Positions 1-12,500 of a DNA stretch of 46,946 bases are shown piece by piece (the stretch's first letter is position 1; each line of letters opens with the position of its first letter). This DNA comes from an uncultured Saprospiraceae bacterium (GTDB lineage Bacteria; Bacteroidota; Bacteroidia; Chitinophagales; Saprospiraceae): assembly GCA_938015925.1 (NCBI GenBank), contig CALLVY010000005.1, positions 1 through 46,946 on the forward strand. Direction: 5' to 3'. A program made the translations under genes and the position numbers. The notes below the pieces were generated by a model. The model was not told the DNA's origin. It worked only from the letters and a program-made list of their open reading frames with translations, and ran no database searches.

Positions 1-3000
1 CAAGTTTTGATTTAAAGCCTCCCCACCGATAAACCAATGTTGAAGAGAAGATAAATCTCCTTTATTCGTTTGATTGTATAAATCCAATACGAGCTTGGAT
101 TGGGATGGGGTCATTTGAACATGGCTAAGCTTATACTCCCCAATTAAGTCTAATTCAGTCTTTTGATTTTCGGTATTCAAAAGGTCAATAAATTCAGTAT
201 AAGACTGATATAAGTTTCTGGTTTCAACTATCTTTTCAAGTCCTTTCAGCACCTTTTCATTTTCAACACCGAAATCCACTAAACAAGCGACTTCTGTTAC
301 ACCTATATTCTGAACACTGAATAACATTTTTTGACAAGATTCAGGAGAACCAATTAAGGTGTTTTCTTTACTGAATTTCTTAGCGGCAATTTCTATTATT
401 TCTTGGCTTTGTGTTTTTAAGTCAATTCCTAATTCCTTAGCCAAAGGAGCCATTAATTTGATGGAAGAGCCGAGGTAATCTTTAAAAGGTTGGTCACTTA
501 TTTCAAGTGCTGTTTGTTCTGATGAGTCAATATAGGTATGCAGCATCAGGGTCACTTTTTTGTCCGCTATTTTGTGGCCATTTTCCACTAATGCTTTATG
601 GTACACTGCAATGTTGTTGGCTAATTTTTCCAGTGTTTGACCAAGCATATGCGTAAGTAGGTTGGCACCGATTTTTCCTGCATACCTAAATGTTTCTGGA
701 CTGCCTGCGGCAGTGATCCACATTGGTAACTCTTCCTGTATTGGTCGAGGTCGAGTTATTATTTCATAATCTACACCTATTCCATTTTTACGGGTAACCG
801 GCTTTCCCTTCCAAAGATCTTTTAGTTCACTAATTTTTTCTCTCATCTTTTGATGACGATCCTTGAAATCCTTATTGGCCAATGCAAAATCATCTGGTTG
901 CCATCCAGAGGCAATACTAATTCCTACCCTACCATTACTTAAATTATCAATCAAGGACCACTCTTCTGCTACTCTAACCGGATCATGCAATGGCAACACG
1001 ACACTTCCAGATCGAATACTTATGTTTTTTGTCAAAACCGCCAATGCAGAACTCAATACCGCAGGGCTTGGAAATGCTCCTCCAAATTCTCCGAAGTGGC
1101 GTTCAGGTGTCCATATTGCGGTAAAGTTATTTTTATCGGCAAACTTTGTTGTTTCCAACAATAAGTCATACTTCTGCTCTTTGCTCTTATCTGCCCCAAA
1201 AAACATAACACTAAAGTCAAGTTTTTTGGCAGGAGCCAATCGATCGGCAGCCAGCAATTTAAAGGGGTTGGTTTGTTGTAATACAACTGTTTGTCCTCTA
1301 GAAATTGGCCATACTAATTCAAGTACTGAAATGTCAAAATTCATACTGGTTTGTGCCAGCCATTTTTGTTGATCCTTACTGCCATAAGAGCGATCGAATC
1401 CTTTTAGCAGATTATCTAAATTGCCGTGCGTAATTTCAATTCCTTTTGGTCTGCCTGTTGTTCCTGAAGTAAAAATGATATATGCAAGATCTTCATCGCT
1501 GCATGCTACGGCAATTGATTTCTTGTCTTTTGGCATTTTAAGATTGTCCAGACCAACAAATTGCTCCGTTGACAAAGTATCCAGATATAGTTTCTTCAAA
1601 GAATTTAAACTCACTATAAATGCAGGTTGTGCATCTTCTATAACTTGGTTTATTCTTTCCGCAGGATAAATAGGGTCCAATGGAATATAGGCAGCTCCAA
1701 GTTTGAAGCAAGCAAAAATGGTAGCTACTAAGTCAATATTTCTCACCAAACAGATCCCGATCTTATCTCCCTTTTTGGCACCTTGATTGATCAATAATTG
1801 AGCAATGGCATCTACCCTTTCTCCCAGCTGTTTATACGTAAAAGAAACATCATTATTGATAATAGCGATCTCGTCAGTCTTGTTTTTTACCTGCGTATCA
1901 AACAATTGAACGGTGCGATCCGCTTTAGTTAATTTTAATTTTTCACCGGATAAGTGCTTGTTTATTTCTGCGGTCTCTGTTGCTTCAACCAGCTTAACTT
2001 TGAAGATATTTTCGTCCTGATTTTCCAGTAAGGAGCTTAGCAAAATATTGAAATGCTTGGCCATACCAGCTATAGTCGCTTCATCGAAAAGGTCGGTATT
2101 ATATTCCCATGACAACTGTAGTCCGTCAGCACTTTCTGTAAGCTCCAAACTCAGATCATATTTTGCACTTCTCTTTCCAAAGCTAAGATCAATAGGTTCC
2201 ATACTGACATCTGACAAGGACAGCGTTCCTTGTTGATTATTCTGTAGGGTTAATAGAATTTGGAATATTGGGTTGTGGCTAAGGTTTCTTTTTTCATTGA
2301 AAATTTCAATTAATTTTTCAAAAGGCATTTGTTGATACTCGTATGCATTCTCGAGCATTGCTTTACTTTGCCTTAACAATTCTCTGAAACTTGGATTTTG
2401 AGACAAGTCACTTCTGAGGACCAATAAGTTCATAAAGAAACCAACCAAATTTGCCGTTTCTGCTTTCTCTCGATTTGCAATTGGGCTTCCAATAACAATA
2501 TCTTTTTCATTGCTGTATCTTGCCAATAAACTACTGTAAGCAGCATGTAGGCCCATAAACAAAGAGGCACCTTCCGCACGGCACAATGCCTGTAAAGCAT
2601 CAAGCACTTTTTTATCGATCTTCGAAGTATGGACATTTCCATTAAAACTTTGTACAACTGGTCTTGGACGATCTAAGGGAAGGTTATGCAAAATCGGCAA
2701 GTCAGAAAGTTGCGACTTCCAATAGCTGCTATGTTCTTCTAGCACTTTGCCAGTAAGCCATTCTCTTTGCCAAGAGGAATAGTCCGCATATTGAATATTT
2801 AATGGAGGCAAGGGGTTTGCTTCTGCTTTAGCATAGGCAGAGTACAAGACGTTAAATTCATTGACCAATATGCCCATTGACCAACCGTCTGATGCAATAT
2901 GATGCATGGTAACAATCAGAATATGCTCCTCCGGTTCTAAAACCAGCAAACGAACACTTAGTAAAAGGTCCTTACTCAAATCAAACACTCGATGAACTTC

Positions 3001-3519
3001 TGCTTCAATGTTTTGTCTTATTGCATCGGTCTTGTCTCCTTTGCTTGCTTTGAGATCTTCAACAAGTATTTTGAAGTTTTCTGCTGTTTGAATCTTCTGT
3101 TGGGGCTGACCATCCTCGTTCACAAAAAAGTAACTGCGTAAACTTTCGTGTCTCTCTAGAATCGTTAAAAAAGTTTGATTAAGTGCCTTGGAGTCAATTT
3201 TCCCTTTTAACTTAAAAACAGAACTTAGATTGTAATGAGCACTTCCACTATTGATTTTGTCAAGGAGCCATAAGCTTTGCTGAGAAAATGAAAGTGGTTT
3301 GGCGGAAGATTCATCGACCTTCTCAATTACAGAAACCGTTCGAGTTTGTTTTTCAATTAATGAAATGATAGCTTCTTTGTTGCCTTTCAAAAATTGTTTG
3401 TCCTCATTACTTAGGACACTTAAGTCGCCCTTTACTCGAAGCTTATCATCAGAAAGTTCAAAGTTTAATCCTTTCTGAATTAAAGCGGTAAGCTTTTGCT
3501 TAATATTTATATCTCCCAT
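1..3519 (-). CDS. NRPS, partial (C-terminus beyond left window edge): TubC-like docking domain, C domain, A domain interrupted by a luciferase-like monooxygenase domain
   Basis: Own translation of the minus strand from ATG at 3519, open to position 1 (1173 codons): MGDINIKQKLTALIQKGLNFELSDDKLRVKGDL... (docking), MHHIASDGWS (C), YIIFTSGTTGRPKGI (A3), NFDISVLELVWP (A4), then LLM domain, then HVQMTPSQ...LQHWFIGGEAL. Not in the ORF track because it has no stop in the window. Confidence 0.93.
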   Translation of the reverse strand, partial: MGDINIKQKLTALIQKGLNFELSDDKLRVKGDLSVLSNEDKQFLKGNKEAIISLIEKQTRTVSVIEKVDESSAKPLSFSQQSLWLLDKINSGSAHYNLSSVFKLKGKIDSKALNQTFLTILERHESLRSYFFVNEDGQPQQKIQTAENFKILVEDLKASKGDKTDAIRQNIEAEVHRVFDLSKDLLLSVRLLVLEPEEHILIVTMHHIASDGWSMGILVNEFNVLYSAYAKAEANPLPPLNIQYADYSSWQREWLTGKVLEEHSSYWKSQLSDLPILHNLPLDRPRPVVQSFNGNVHTSKIDKKVLDALQALCRAEGASLFMGLHAAYSSLLARYSNEKDIVIGSPIANREKAETANLVGFFMNLLVLRSDLSQNPSFRELLRQSKAMLENAYEYQQMPFEKLIEIFNEKRNLSHNPIFQILLTLQNNQQGTLSLSDVSMEPIDLSFGKRSAKYDLSLELTESADGLQLSWEYNTDLFDEATIAGMAKHFNILLSSLLENQDENIFKVKLVEATETAEINKHLSGEKLKLTKADRTVQLFDTQVKNKTDEIAIINNDVSFTYKQLGERVDAIAQLLINQGAKKGDKIGICLVRNIDLVATIFACFKLGAAYIPLDPIYPAERINQVIEDAQPAFIVSLNSLKKLYLDTLSTEQFVGLDNLKMPKDKKSIAVACSDEDLAYIIFTSGTTGRPKGIEITHGNLDNLLKGFDRSYGSKDQQKWLAQTSMNFDISVLELVWPISRGQTVVLQQTNPFKLLAADRLAPAKKLDFSVMFFGADKSKEQKYDLLLETTKFADKNNFTAIWTPERHFGEFGGAFPSPAVLSSALAVLTKNISIRSGSVVLPLHDPVRVAEEWSLIDNLSNGRVGISIASGWQPDDFALANKDFKDRHQKMREKISELKDLWKGKPVTRKNGIGVDYEIITRPRPIQEELPMWITAAGSPETFRYAGKIGANLLTHMLGQTLEKLANNIAVYHKALVENGHKIADKKVTLMLHTYIDSSEQTALEISDQPFKDYLGSSIKLMAPLAKELGIDLKTQSQEIIEIAAKKFSKENTLIGSPESCQKMLFSVQNIGVTEVACLVDFGVENEKVLKGLEKIVETRNLYQSYTEFIDLLNTENQKTELDLIGEYKLSHVQMTPSQSKLVLDLYNQTNKGDLSSLQHWFIGGEALNQNL
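190..1230 (-). other. Luciferase-like (LLM) flavin monooxygenase domain inserted in an NRPS A domain (approximate boundaries)
   Basis: Translation KKLDFSVMFFGADKSKEQKYDLLLETTKFADKNNFTAIWTPERHFGEFGGAFPSPAVLSSALAVLTKNISIRSGSVVLPLHDPVRVAEEWSLIDNLSNGRVGISIASGW... is characteristic of the natural-product LLM family (MupA/Atu3671-like). It is flanked on both sides by A-domain sequence. Confidence 0.88.
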
Positions 3520-6500
3520 ACTTCTATGTTTTTAGTGTTTTCTTTTTGGTTATTTTTTATTCCTTTTTGAAATACTTGTTCTACTTCAATCAATTCTGCC
3601 AGTTCTTTTATGTTTTGCAATGAAAAGATGCTTTTCATTTTTAGCTTAACATCGAATACTTCATTTATTTCATAAAGCATGCGGGTAATATGAAGGGAGT
3701 GTCCTCCTAAGTCAAAGAAATTATCTAAAATTCCAATTGGAGTTATTCCCAATATTTCTTCCCAAATGGCAACCAATTGTTTTTCTACATCAGATGCTGC
3801 TGCAGTGTAGTTTTTAGTACTAGTGTTCACAACATCAAGGGTCAACAATTGCTTTTTATCTGTTTTGCCATTTGGCGTTCGTGGTATGTCTTCCAACAGT
3901 ATATAATGGGATGGCACCATATAACTAGGAAGTCTACCAGATAAATAATTTCGGATAGCTGTTAATGCGATGTCTTTTCCGGTGAGATATGCTACAATGT
4001 GCTTTTCGTCTGCAACTTCTTTTATTAATACTACCGCCTGATTAATGCTATCTTCTTCTTGTAATGCATGCTCAATTTCTCCCAGCTCTATTCGATAACC
4101 TCTAAGCTTAACCTGGTGATCTTTTCTTCCGATGAAACCAATGTTTCCATCTGGCATCCAGAATCCCAAATCGCCCGTACGGTAAAGGGGTGTTCCAGCT
4201 TCGAAAGGATTGTCAATGAATTTTTCTTTTGTCAATTCATCAAGGTGAAGGTATCCTCGGGATAAGCCTTTCCCGGATATGCATATTTCTCCAACAAGTC
4301 CTGCGCCTTGTAGGGCCAATTCTTCTGAAAGAATATAGAAACGGGTATCGTCTATTGGCTTTCCAATGGGCAATGCTTGGGTATGCTTTTTGGTAATATG
4401 GTAACAAGTACTATAGGTCGTGTCTTCCGATGGTCCATAAAGATTCCTCAAGACAATAGGCAATTCACATAAAGCATTACTCAGTGCAATTGGAATGGGC
4501 TCACCAGCCATATTGATGGCCACAACATTGGTTAATGAAACATCTCTTTTTACCAAATTCTCTACCACCGAAGGAACCGTATTGATGAGAATTTTTTCGT
4601 CCTGTGTTATATATTCTTCAATAGATAAACCACTTGGTAATATCCTAATTGGTTTACCTACACTTAGTGGGAAAAACATTTCGTATACTGATAAGTCAAA
4701 ACAATGCGATGTAGCTGCATAAAGAATTCCAAAGTCAAGTGAGGCAAATTCTTTTTTACACCAATGTAAAAAAGAGGCTACATTCGAATGAGCAAGCATA
4801 ACGCCTTTTGGTTTTCCAGTAGACCCAGAAGTGTAAATGATATATGCTAAATCTTCCGCTTGGATCGGTTTATTTGGTCGTGTTGATTGATAAGCTTTGC
4901 CCTCCTTAAATGCGGTGATCAAATCATCGGTAAGGCTAAGTTTGCAATTGCTGTTTTGTTCAATGTACTCGATTCTGTCTTCCGGATAATTAACATCTAT
5001 TGGCACATAGGCAGCGCCAGATTTCAATACGGCAAGGATAGCAATGACAAGCCATTCGCTACGTTCCATTTTGATCCCAACAAAATCTCCTTTGGTAATC
5101 GCATAATTTTGGTCTAAGTAATGGGCAAGCTGATTAGACTTTTCATCGAGCGTTTTGAAGGTAAGGCTTTGGTTTTCGAAAATCAATGCGCTTGCATCCG
5201 GTGTTTTTTTACATTGAGCTTCAATAAAATCCAGGATGGTTTGCGCTCCTCTATTTTCAACTTTGTCCTTAGTTATATTAGTCGCCAATAACAATGCTTC
5301 TTCCTCTGCTTTAGGAAGATAATTTATTTTTGCCACAGACTGTTCTGGATGCTTTATGCCTTCAAGAATAAATTTTTCCAGATAGGAAATGATATTTTTA
5401 ATGACCGCTTCTGAATAAATATCTGTGTTATAAGATACCGAAAGATTTAAATGATCTGCTTCTTCTGCGAAGGAGAAACTAATGTCGAATTGACTAGCCT
5501 TTTCTGTTGATAGCGGGTAATCACTTGCTTTTGTATTTATAAAGCTTTCTGTCTTTTTAAATAGGTCTTGTTGATTATGCAAGATCACCATGATATCAAA
5601 TAGTGCGGACCTTGAAGTATCTCGTTTGAGTTTCAGTTCATCTACAATTGCATCAAAAGGATAATCCTGATGTGCATGAGATTCCATCATTATCGCTTTC
5701 TGTTTTTCCAGAAGTTGATCAAAGCTATCGGAGCTTTCAAATCTTGTACGAATACAAAGGGTATTAAGGTAAAGTCCAATTTGATTTTCTAGTATAGAAT
5801 GATTTCTTCCAGCAACTGGCGTTCCAAGCAGGATGTCCGTTTGACCAGTATAGCGATACAATAAACCATTGATGCCCGCAAGCAATCCCATAAATAAAGT
5901 GGCTTCTTTCGCTTTTACTTTTTCCTTTAAGGCGCTTGTAAATTTCGGTGAAAATGCATGGTTAACGTTGGCGCCACTGTATGTTTTTATTTTTGGCCGA
6001 GCTTTTGAAACCGGCAATTCTATGATTGGCAGCTCTCCTGACAACTGTTCTTGCCAATAGATTTTAGAACTATGTAGTGCTTCTTGCCTAGAATTCTTAA
6101 ACCAGTATGCATAATCTTTGTATTGAACAGGAAGGGCCAAATTGTCGTTCTCTTCCCCTAAAAATAAACGGTTATAGCTATTTACAATTTCTCTGGAGAG
6201 CACTTCCATTGACCAGCCATCTCCTGCAATATGATGCAAATTGAAGAGTAAAATATGGCGATCTTCCCCAAGATTTATAATGGCGATTTTCAGCAATGGA
6301 GCCTTGGTCAGATCAAATTCATAATTCCGATGCTTATTAATAATTACACTGATTTCATTCTCCTCTGCGGCATCATAAACTTCTATGATAGATTCGGCTT
6401 CCTCTATTGGCAAAATGAATTGTGCTAAACCTTTAGCGCTTGTTTTGAAGTAAGTTCTAAGGCTTTCATGACGAGTAATAATTTGATTTAGTGCTTGCTG

Positions 6501-9500
6501 CAATATTGGCACTTCCAATGCACCATCAATCTGAATGGCATTTGTAATGTTGTATGCCGTACTCCCACCCTCAAATTGACTCAAAGTCCACAATCTTAAT
6601 TGAGAAGAAGTTACTGGATAGCTTTCCAGTTCTGGGGCCTTGCCGATCTTTAGTTCATCCGTTGATGTTTTTAAGAAAGGCATGATTCCTGAGATGCTTG
6701 GAAATTGAAATAAATCATTGAGTGTTAATACAAAACCCTTTTTCTCTAACTCATTCAGTAAGCGAATGGCCTTTAAACTATGTCCACCCAATTCAAAGAA
6801 ATTATCCGTAAGGCCAATCTCTTCCACCCCTAAAATAGTTGCCCAAACGGCAGCCATTTGAATTTCTGTTTCCGTTTTTGGTGCTACATATTTTTTACTA
6901 CTTGCCTTAACAAGTGTGATCGCTTCTAATTGCTTTTTATCTGTTTTACCATTTGGCGTAAGCGGAATACTCTCTAAAATCATATAGTGCGACGGAATCA
7001 TGTAAGCTGGCAGCTTCGTTGAAAGATTACTCCGGATATCCTCTAGCAAAATTTCTTTTCCAGTGATGTAGGCCACGATACTCTTTTCTTCCGCCAACTC
7101 CTTTATGAGCACTACAGCATGGTTTATGCTTTCTTCAGTTTGCAATGCATGTTCGATCTCTCCCAATTCTATTCGGTAGCCTCTTAGTTTTATTTGGCTG
7201 TCTTTTCTTCCAATGAAATCAATATTTCCATCCGGCATCCATCTGGCAAGGTCACCAGTTTTGTACATCAAACTGTTTGCTTGATTCGGGTTTGGAATAA
7301 ACTTTTCATTTGTTAAGTCCGCACGATTCATATAGCCGCGCGATAGACCTGCTCCGGATATGCATAGTTCTCCTACTACCCCTTCTGCTTGGATTCCAAG
7401 GTCTTCTGAAAGAATGTAAAATTGGGTATTGCTTAATGGCTTTCCAATAGGTATCGCCCGATCGAAGCTTTCTCTTATTCTGTAACAACTACTATAGGTC
7501 GTATCTTCAGAAGGACCGTATAAGTTTCTAACTTCGATTTCTGATAAACGCAAGCTGTGACTTAAGCTTACAGGAATAGGTTCTCCTGCCATATTTATGG
7601 CCGCGGCACCATTAAAAGTCAATCCTTTTTCTGTCAATGCTTTTATTACGGATGGTACTGTATTTATCAGTATTTTATCTTCTTTCTTTAGATATTGTTC
7701 TATCTCCAAACCATCCTTTAAGATCCTTAGTTTTTTCCCAACGCTTAAGGGGTAAAACATTTCATAAACGGATAAATCAAAACAGTAAGAAGTCGGGGCA
7801 TACAGGGTTTCGTATTCGGTATTGGCAAATTCCTCTTTTGCCCATGATAACATCGCGACAGCGTTTCGATGTTCTAACATAACGCCTTTTGGCTTGCCTG
7901 TAGATCCTGAGGTATAGATGATGTACGCAAGGTGTTGAGGAGCTATCGCTACACTTGGGTTCTTAGCGCTATATTTATTTCTATTGTTTTTAAATTCTTC
8001 AATAAAACTTCCATCAATGGTCAGCTTACAATTGCTGTCTTGTTCAATGTATTCAATTCGTTTCGCAGGATATTGAGGATCAATAGGAACGTAAGCTCCG
8101 CCCGTTTTTAGGATTGCTAAGAGTGAAATGATTAACCATTCCGTTCTTTCCAATTTTACGCCAACTAGTTCTTCAGATTTAATCTCATGCTTTTTCAGTA
8201 GAAGATGAGCCAACTGATTCGAACATTCATTAATCCATTCAAAACTCAATGCGCGTTCTTCACATAAAACCGCAATTGCTGCTGGACTACTTGCGACTTG
8301 TTCTTCTACAAGATCCACCATCGTTTTTCCTTTTGGATAAGTGGATGCTGTTTGATTGTTTTCTAATAATATTTTTTTGCGCTCGGCTTTGGTAAGATAA
8401 TCAATAGTGCCTGGAGTTTGATCAGGAGCTTCAATTAGTTGATTCATCAAGTTTTCAAAATGTGAAAATATTCTTGCAATGAAATCTTCCTCATAAATAT
8501 CTGTATTGTATTCAATATTTAGATGCAAGCCATCTGTCTCCCCAAAAGTAAACCTTAGATCAAATTGAGCGGTTTTTTGCTCCAGCTCAAACCTGCTTAT
8601 GGCTAAGCCTTCAAACTGTTCCTTTTTATTGATGTTCTTTAATTGTTCCTGATTTTGTAAGACGATCATTACATCAAATAGTGCGGATCGACTGGTATCT
8701 CTTTTTAAGTCCAATTGTCCAATCAATTCATCAAAAGGATAAGATTGATGTTGATAGGCCTGAAGTAAGATTGCCCGTTGTTTGGCCACCAATTCCTTGA
8801 AACTTTCTCCCTTTGCTATATTTGTTCGAATGGCCAAGGTATTTAAATACAAACCAATTTGATTTTCTAAATCCGGATGATCTCTTCCTGCAATTGGCGT
8901 TCCAATGATGATATCCTCTTGATTGGTATAGCGATGTAACAAAGCATTAAGTCCTGCAGTTAAAACCATAAATAGGGTTGCATCCTGTCCTTTAGAAAAG
9001 GCCTTTAGTTGCTTCAAGAAATTACCGGAATAAAGATGACTGATCGTTGCTCCGTTATACGTTTTGGTCCGAGGTCGAACCTTGAATGAAGGAAGCTCTA
9101 TCACCGGCAATTCTCCAGAAAATTGATCCAGCCAATATTGCTCAGCTGCTTTTTGCTTTTCAACTTGCAAGCCTTGACTTAACCAGTTGACATAATCTTT
9201 ATAATGAACATTTAAATCAGGTAGACCAATAGGTTTATTCAGACTCAAACTATTGTAAATGCTAACCAGTTCCCCAATCAATATTTCAAATGACCATCCA
9301 TCTCCGATGATGTGGTGCATCGAAGCCAAAAAGACGCACTCGTCTTTTTTCGTTTTCAACAAGGAGCCTCTCAATAAAGGAGCCTTTGCAAGATTAAATT
9401 GTTCCTTATTTTTTTCGTGGATATATTTACTTACTGTCGCGGCCTTGTTTCTCTTTTTTGTATAGTCTTCGACAGAAAGACTAAAATCAAATTCATGCTT

Positions 9501-12500
9501 TGCTAAAACATACTGTCTGACCTCTCCGCTTTGATCTGCCTTAAAGGAGGTCCTTAATATTTCATGGCGCTCAACTAATGTCTTAATGGCTCTTTCAAAT
9601 AAATCGGTATCTATGCTACCTTTTAATTTAATGGCCACTGGCATATTGTATGCCTGAGAACCACCTTCTAGTTGGCTCAAAATCCACAGTCTTTTTTGAG
9701 CAGCAGATAATGGGTAGGAAGGCGCAGTTGGAGCAGTTGGTATTGGAACATACGTACTTTCAATCAGGTGATTGCTGAGTCCATGAATTGTTGGATTGGA
9801 GAAAAAGTCCTGATAATTGATGGTCTTTCCCAGTTCTTTTTGTGCACTATTGATCACCTGACCGATGATCAAACTGTGTCCACCAAGCTCAAAGAAATTA
9901 TCCAGTACGCCCACTTTTTCAAGCCCTAATACTTCCTGCCAGATTTTACAAAGTTGCTTTTCTATTTTATTTGCAGGAGCAAGATATTCTTGTTTTTCAA
10001 AATCATTTTCACTAATTCCTGGAAGTGCTTTTCTATTGACCTTTCCATTTGGGGTCAAGGGAAATTCCTCTAATTTAATGAAGAAACCGGGAACCATATA
10101 TGCTGGCAATTTCTCCAATAAGAATGATTTGATCTTACTGTGATCAACTGATTCTTTTGCAGTGTAATAGGCTACTAAATTTTTCTCTTGATTATAGGTC
10201 TTTGCCATAACAACGACCTGCAATAAATTTTCAGAATATTGGGCCAGCGTGTTTTCAATATCTCCCAATTCAATCCGATAACCTCTGACTTTTACCTGAT
10301 TGTCATTTCGACCTAAATATCTTATTTCTCCGGCTTCATTCCAATATCCCAGGTCACCGACTTCGTATAAGATATTGCCAGGTTCAAACGGGTGATCTAT
10401 AAACTTGGACTTCGTTAAAGTTTTATTCAGGTAGTATCCTTTTGCCAAACCATCTCCACTAATATAGACCGCACCTTTTATCCCTTTGGGTACTAGCTTA
10501 TGGGATTCATCAAGTAGGTAAAATTTCGTATTATTTATGGGCTTCCCTATATTCGAAGCATCCTCAGGGCTTTCCATTTTTTTGCCACTTGAATAAATGG
10601 TTGTCTCCGTCGGGCCATACATGTTCCAAACTTCTGCTGCGCTATTGAGTAGGTTTTGCGCTAAGGCTTTACTCATCAATTCTCCACCACAAAGCAACTT
10701 TAGTCCTTTACCTCCTTTCCATTCAGCGTAAAAAAGAATCTGAAAGAAACTTGGTGTTGCTTGAATAATATCCGGCTTGATTTCCTTTATTTTCTTGATT
10801 AAAGCTTTTGGATCTGCTATTGTCTGCTGATCTGCAATGTATACCGCTCCACCAGAAATTAATGGTCCAAAAAATTCATGCACGGACATATCAAAGGAAT
10901 AGGTCGTTACAGAAAATAAAACATCATCGACATTTAATCCTGGCTTTTGCTGCATGCTCAGTAATAAATTCAATAAAGATTGGTGGCCAATCTCGACGCC
11001 TTTTGGAATTCCTGTTGATCCAGAAGTGTAAATAATATATGCGGTATCTTTAGCGGAAATGCTTTCTGTTTTCCCTTTCGGCTTGGAAACAGTATCTGAT
11101 AAAGTTTCTTTGAATTTGATAACGTTAAGATGAGATGCTTTTAATTCCAGATTAATTTCATCTCCACTGATCACCAATTCAGCTTGGCTACTTTCAATAA
11201 TATAATTTAACCTTTCCACCGGGAAATGTGGATCAAGTGGAATATAAGGTCTTCCAGATTTTAAGATGCCTAACAATACCAACAACATATCTGCCGAACG
11301 CTCCATCAAAACAGCTATTGGTGCTTTTTCTGCAATGGTCGTTTTTTCATTGATGTAAGCCGCGATTTTCCCAGATAGATAACTAGCCTCTTGGTAAGAA
11401 TAGCTGTTGAGGTCATCAAATATTGCTCGTTTCTCAGGTCGTATCTTTGCTTGCTCTTCAAATAAATCCAGTATTGTTTTTTCCTTTGGATAAGCTTGTT
11501 TTGTATTATTAAACTGCGTTAGTAGCTCTTTTGCTTCCATTTCAGTGAGGCAATTTAATTCTGCTATTTTTAATCCAGGATTATCAATAAATTGCGATAG
11601 AATTTGTTCGAAATGTAAGAACATTCTCTCTACCAAAGCACGATCATAAATATCGGTATTGAACGCTATGATCAACTCCAATCCTTCCGTCTCTTTAAAT
11701 GTAAAGTTCAGATCAAATTGAGCTTGATTATTTTCAAATTCATAGCTATCAATTTTCAATCCTTTTAATGCTTGCGCTGAGGTCAATCTATTGACTTGAC
11801 TTTGAGTTGGCATGTTGACCATTACATCAAAAAGTGGAGAACGGCTGGTATCTCGTTTTACATTTAAGCGGGCAACTAACTCACTAAAAGGAAATTGTTG
11901 ATGGTCATATGCTGCAGCTAAGACTTCTTTTTGATTGCTTATCAAGTCGCTTACACTATCGTTCTTTGCTATTTTAGTTCGTATTGCCAAAGTATTTAAA
12001 AACAAGCCGATCAGCTTATCTAAGTCTTCATGCTCCCGTCCAGCAATAGGCATCCCTACGATGATGTCATGCTCGTTGGTATATTTGTGTAGCAATGTGT
12101 TTATACCTGCCATCAAGGTCATAAATAGGGTCGCATCCTGTGCTTTACAAAAATCGTTTAAAGACTGGTATAAGGATTTTGAAAATTTCTTTGTTAAACG
12201 ATCTCCATTGAATGTTTTTATGGCTGGTCGTGACTTATAGGATGGTAAATCCAAAACAGGCAATTCCCCTTTGAAGGTTTCCAGCCAATAGGCCTCCGAT
12301 TTTTGGTATGCTTTATTTTGAATGGAATTTACCAGCCACTCTGCATAATCTTTGTATTGAATATTAAGTGGAGCGTAACTAAGCGTTTTCTTTTCTAGCA
12401 AATGATCATAAGCTTGAATAATTTCAGTAATGAAAATTTCAAGCGACCATGCGTCTCCAATAATGTGGTGCATTCCAAAGAATAGAATATGTTCGTCTTT

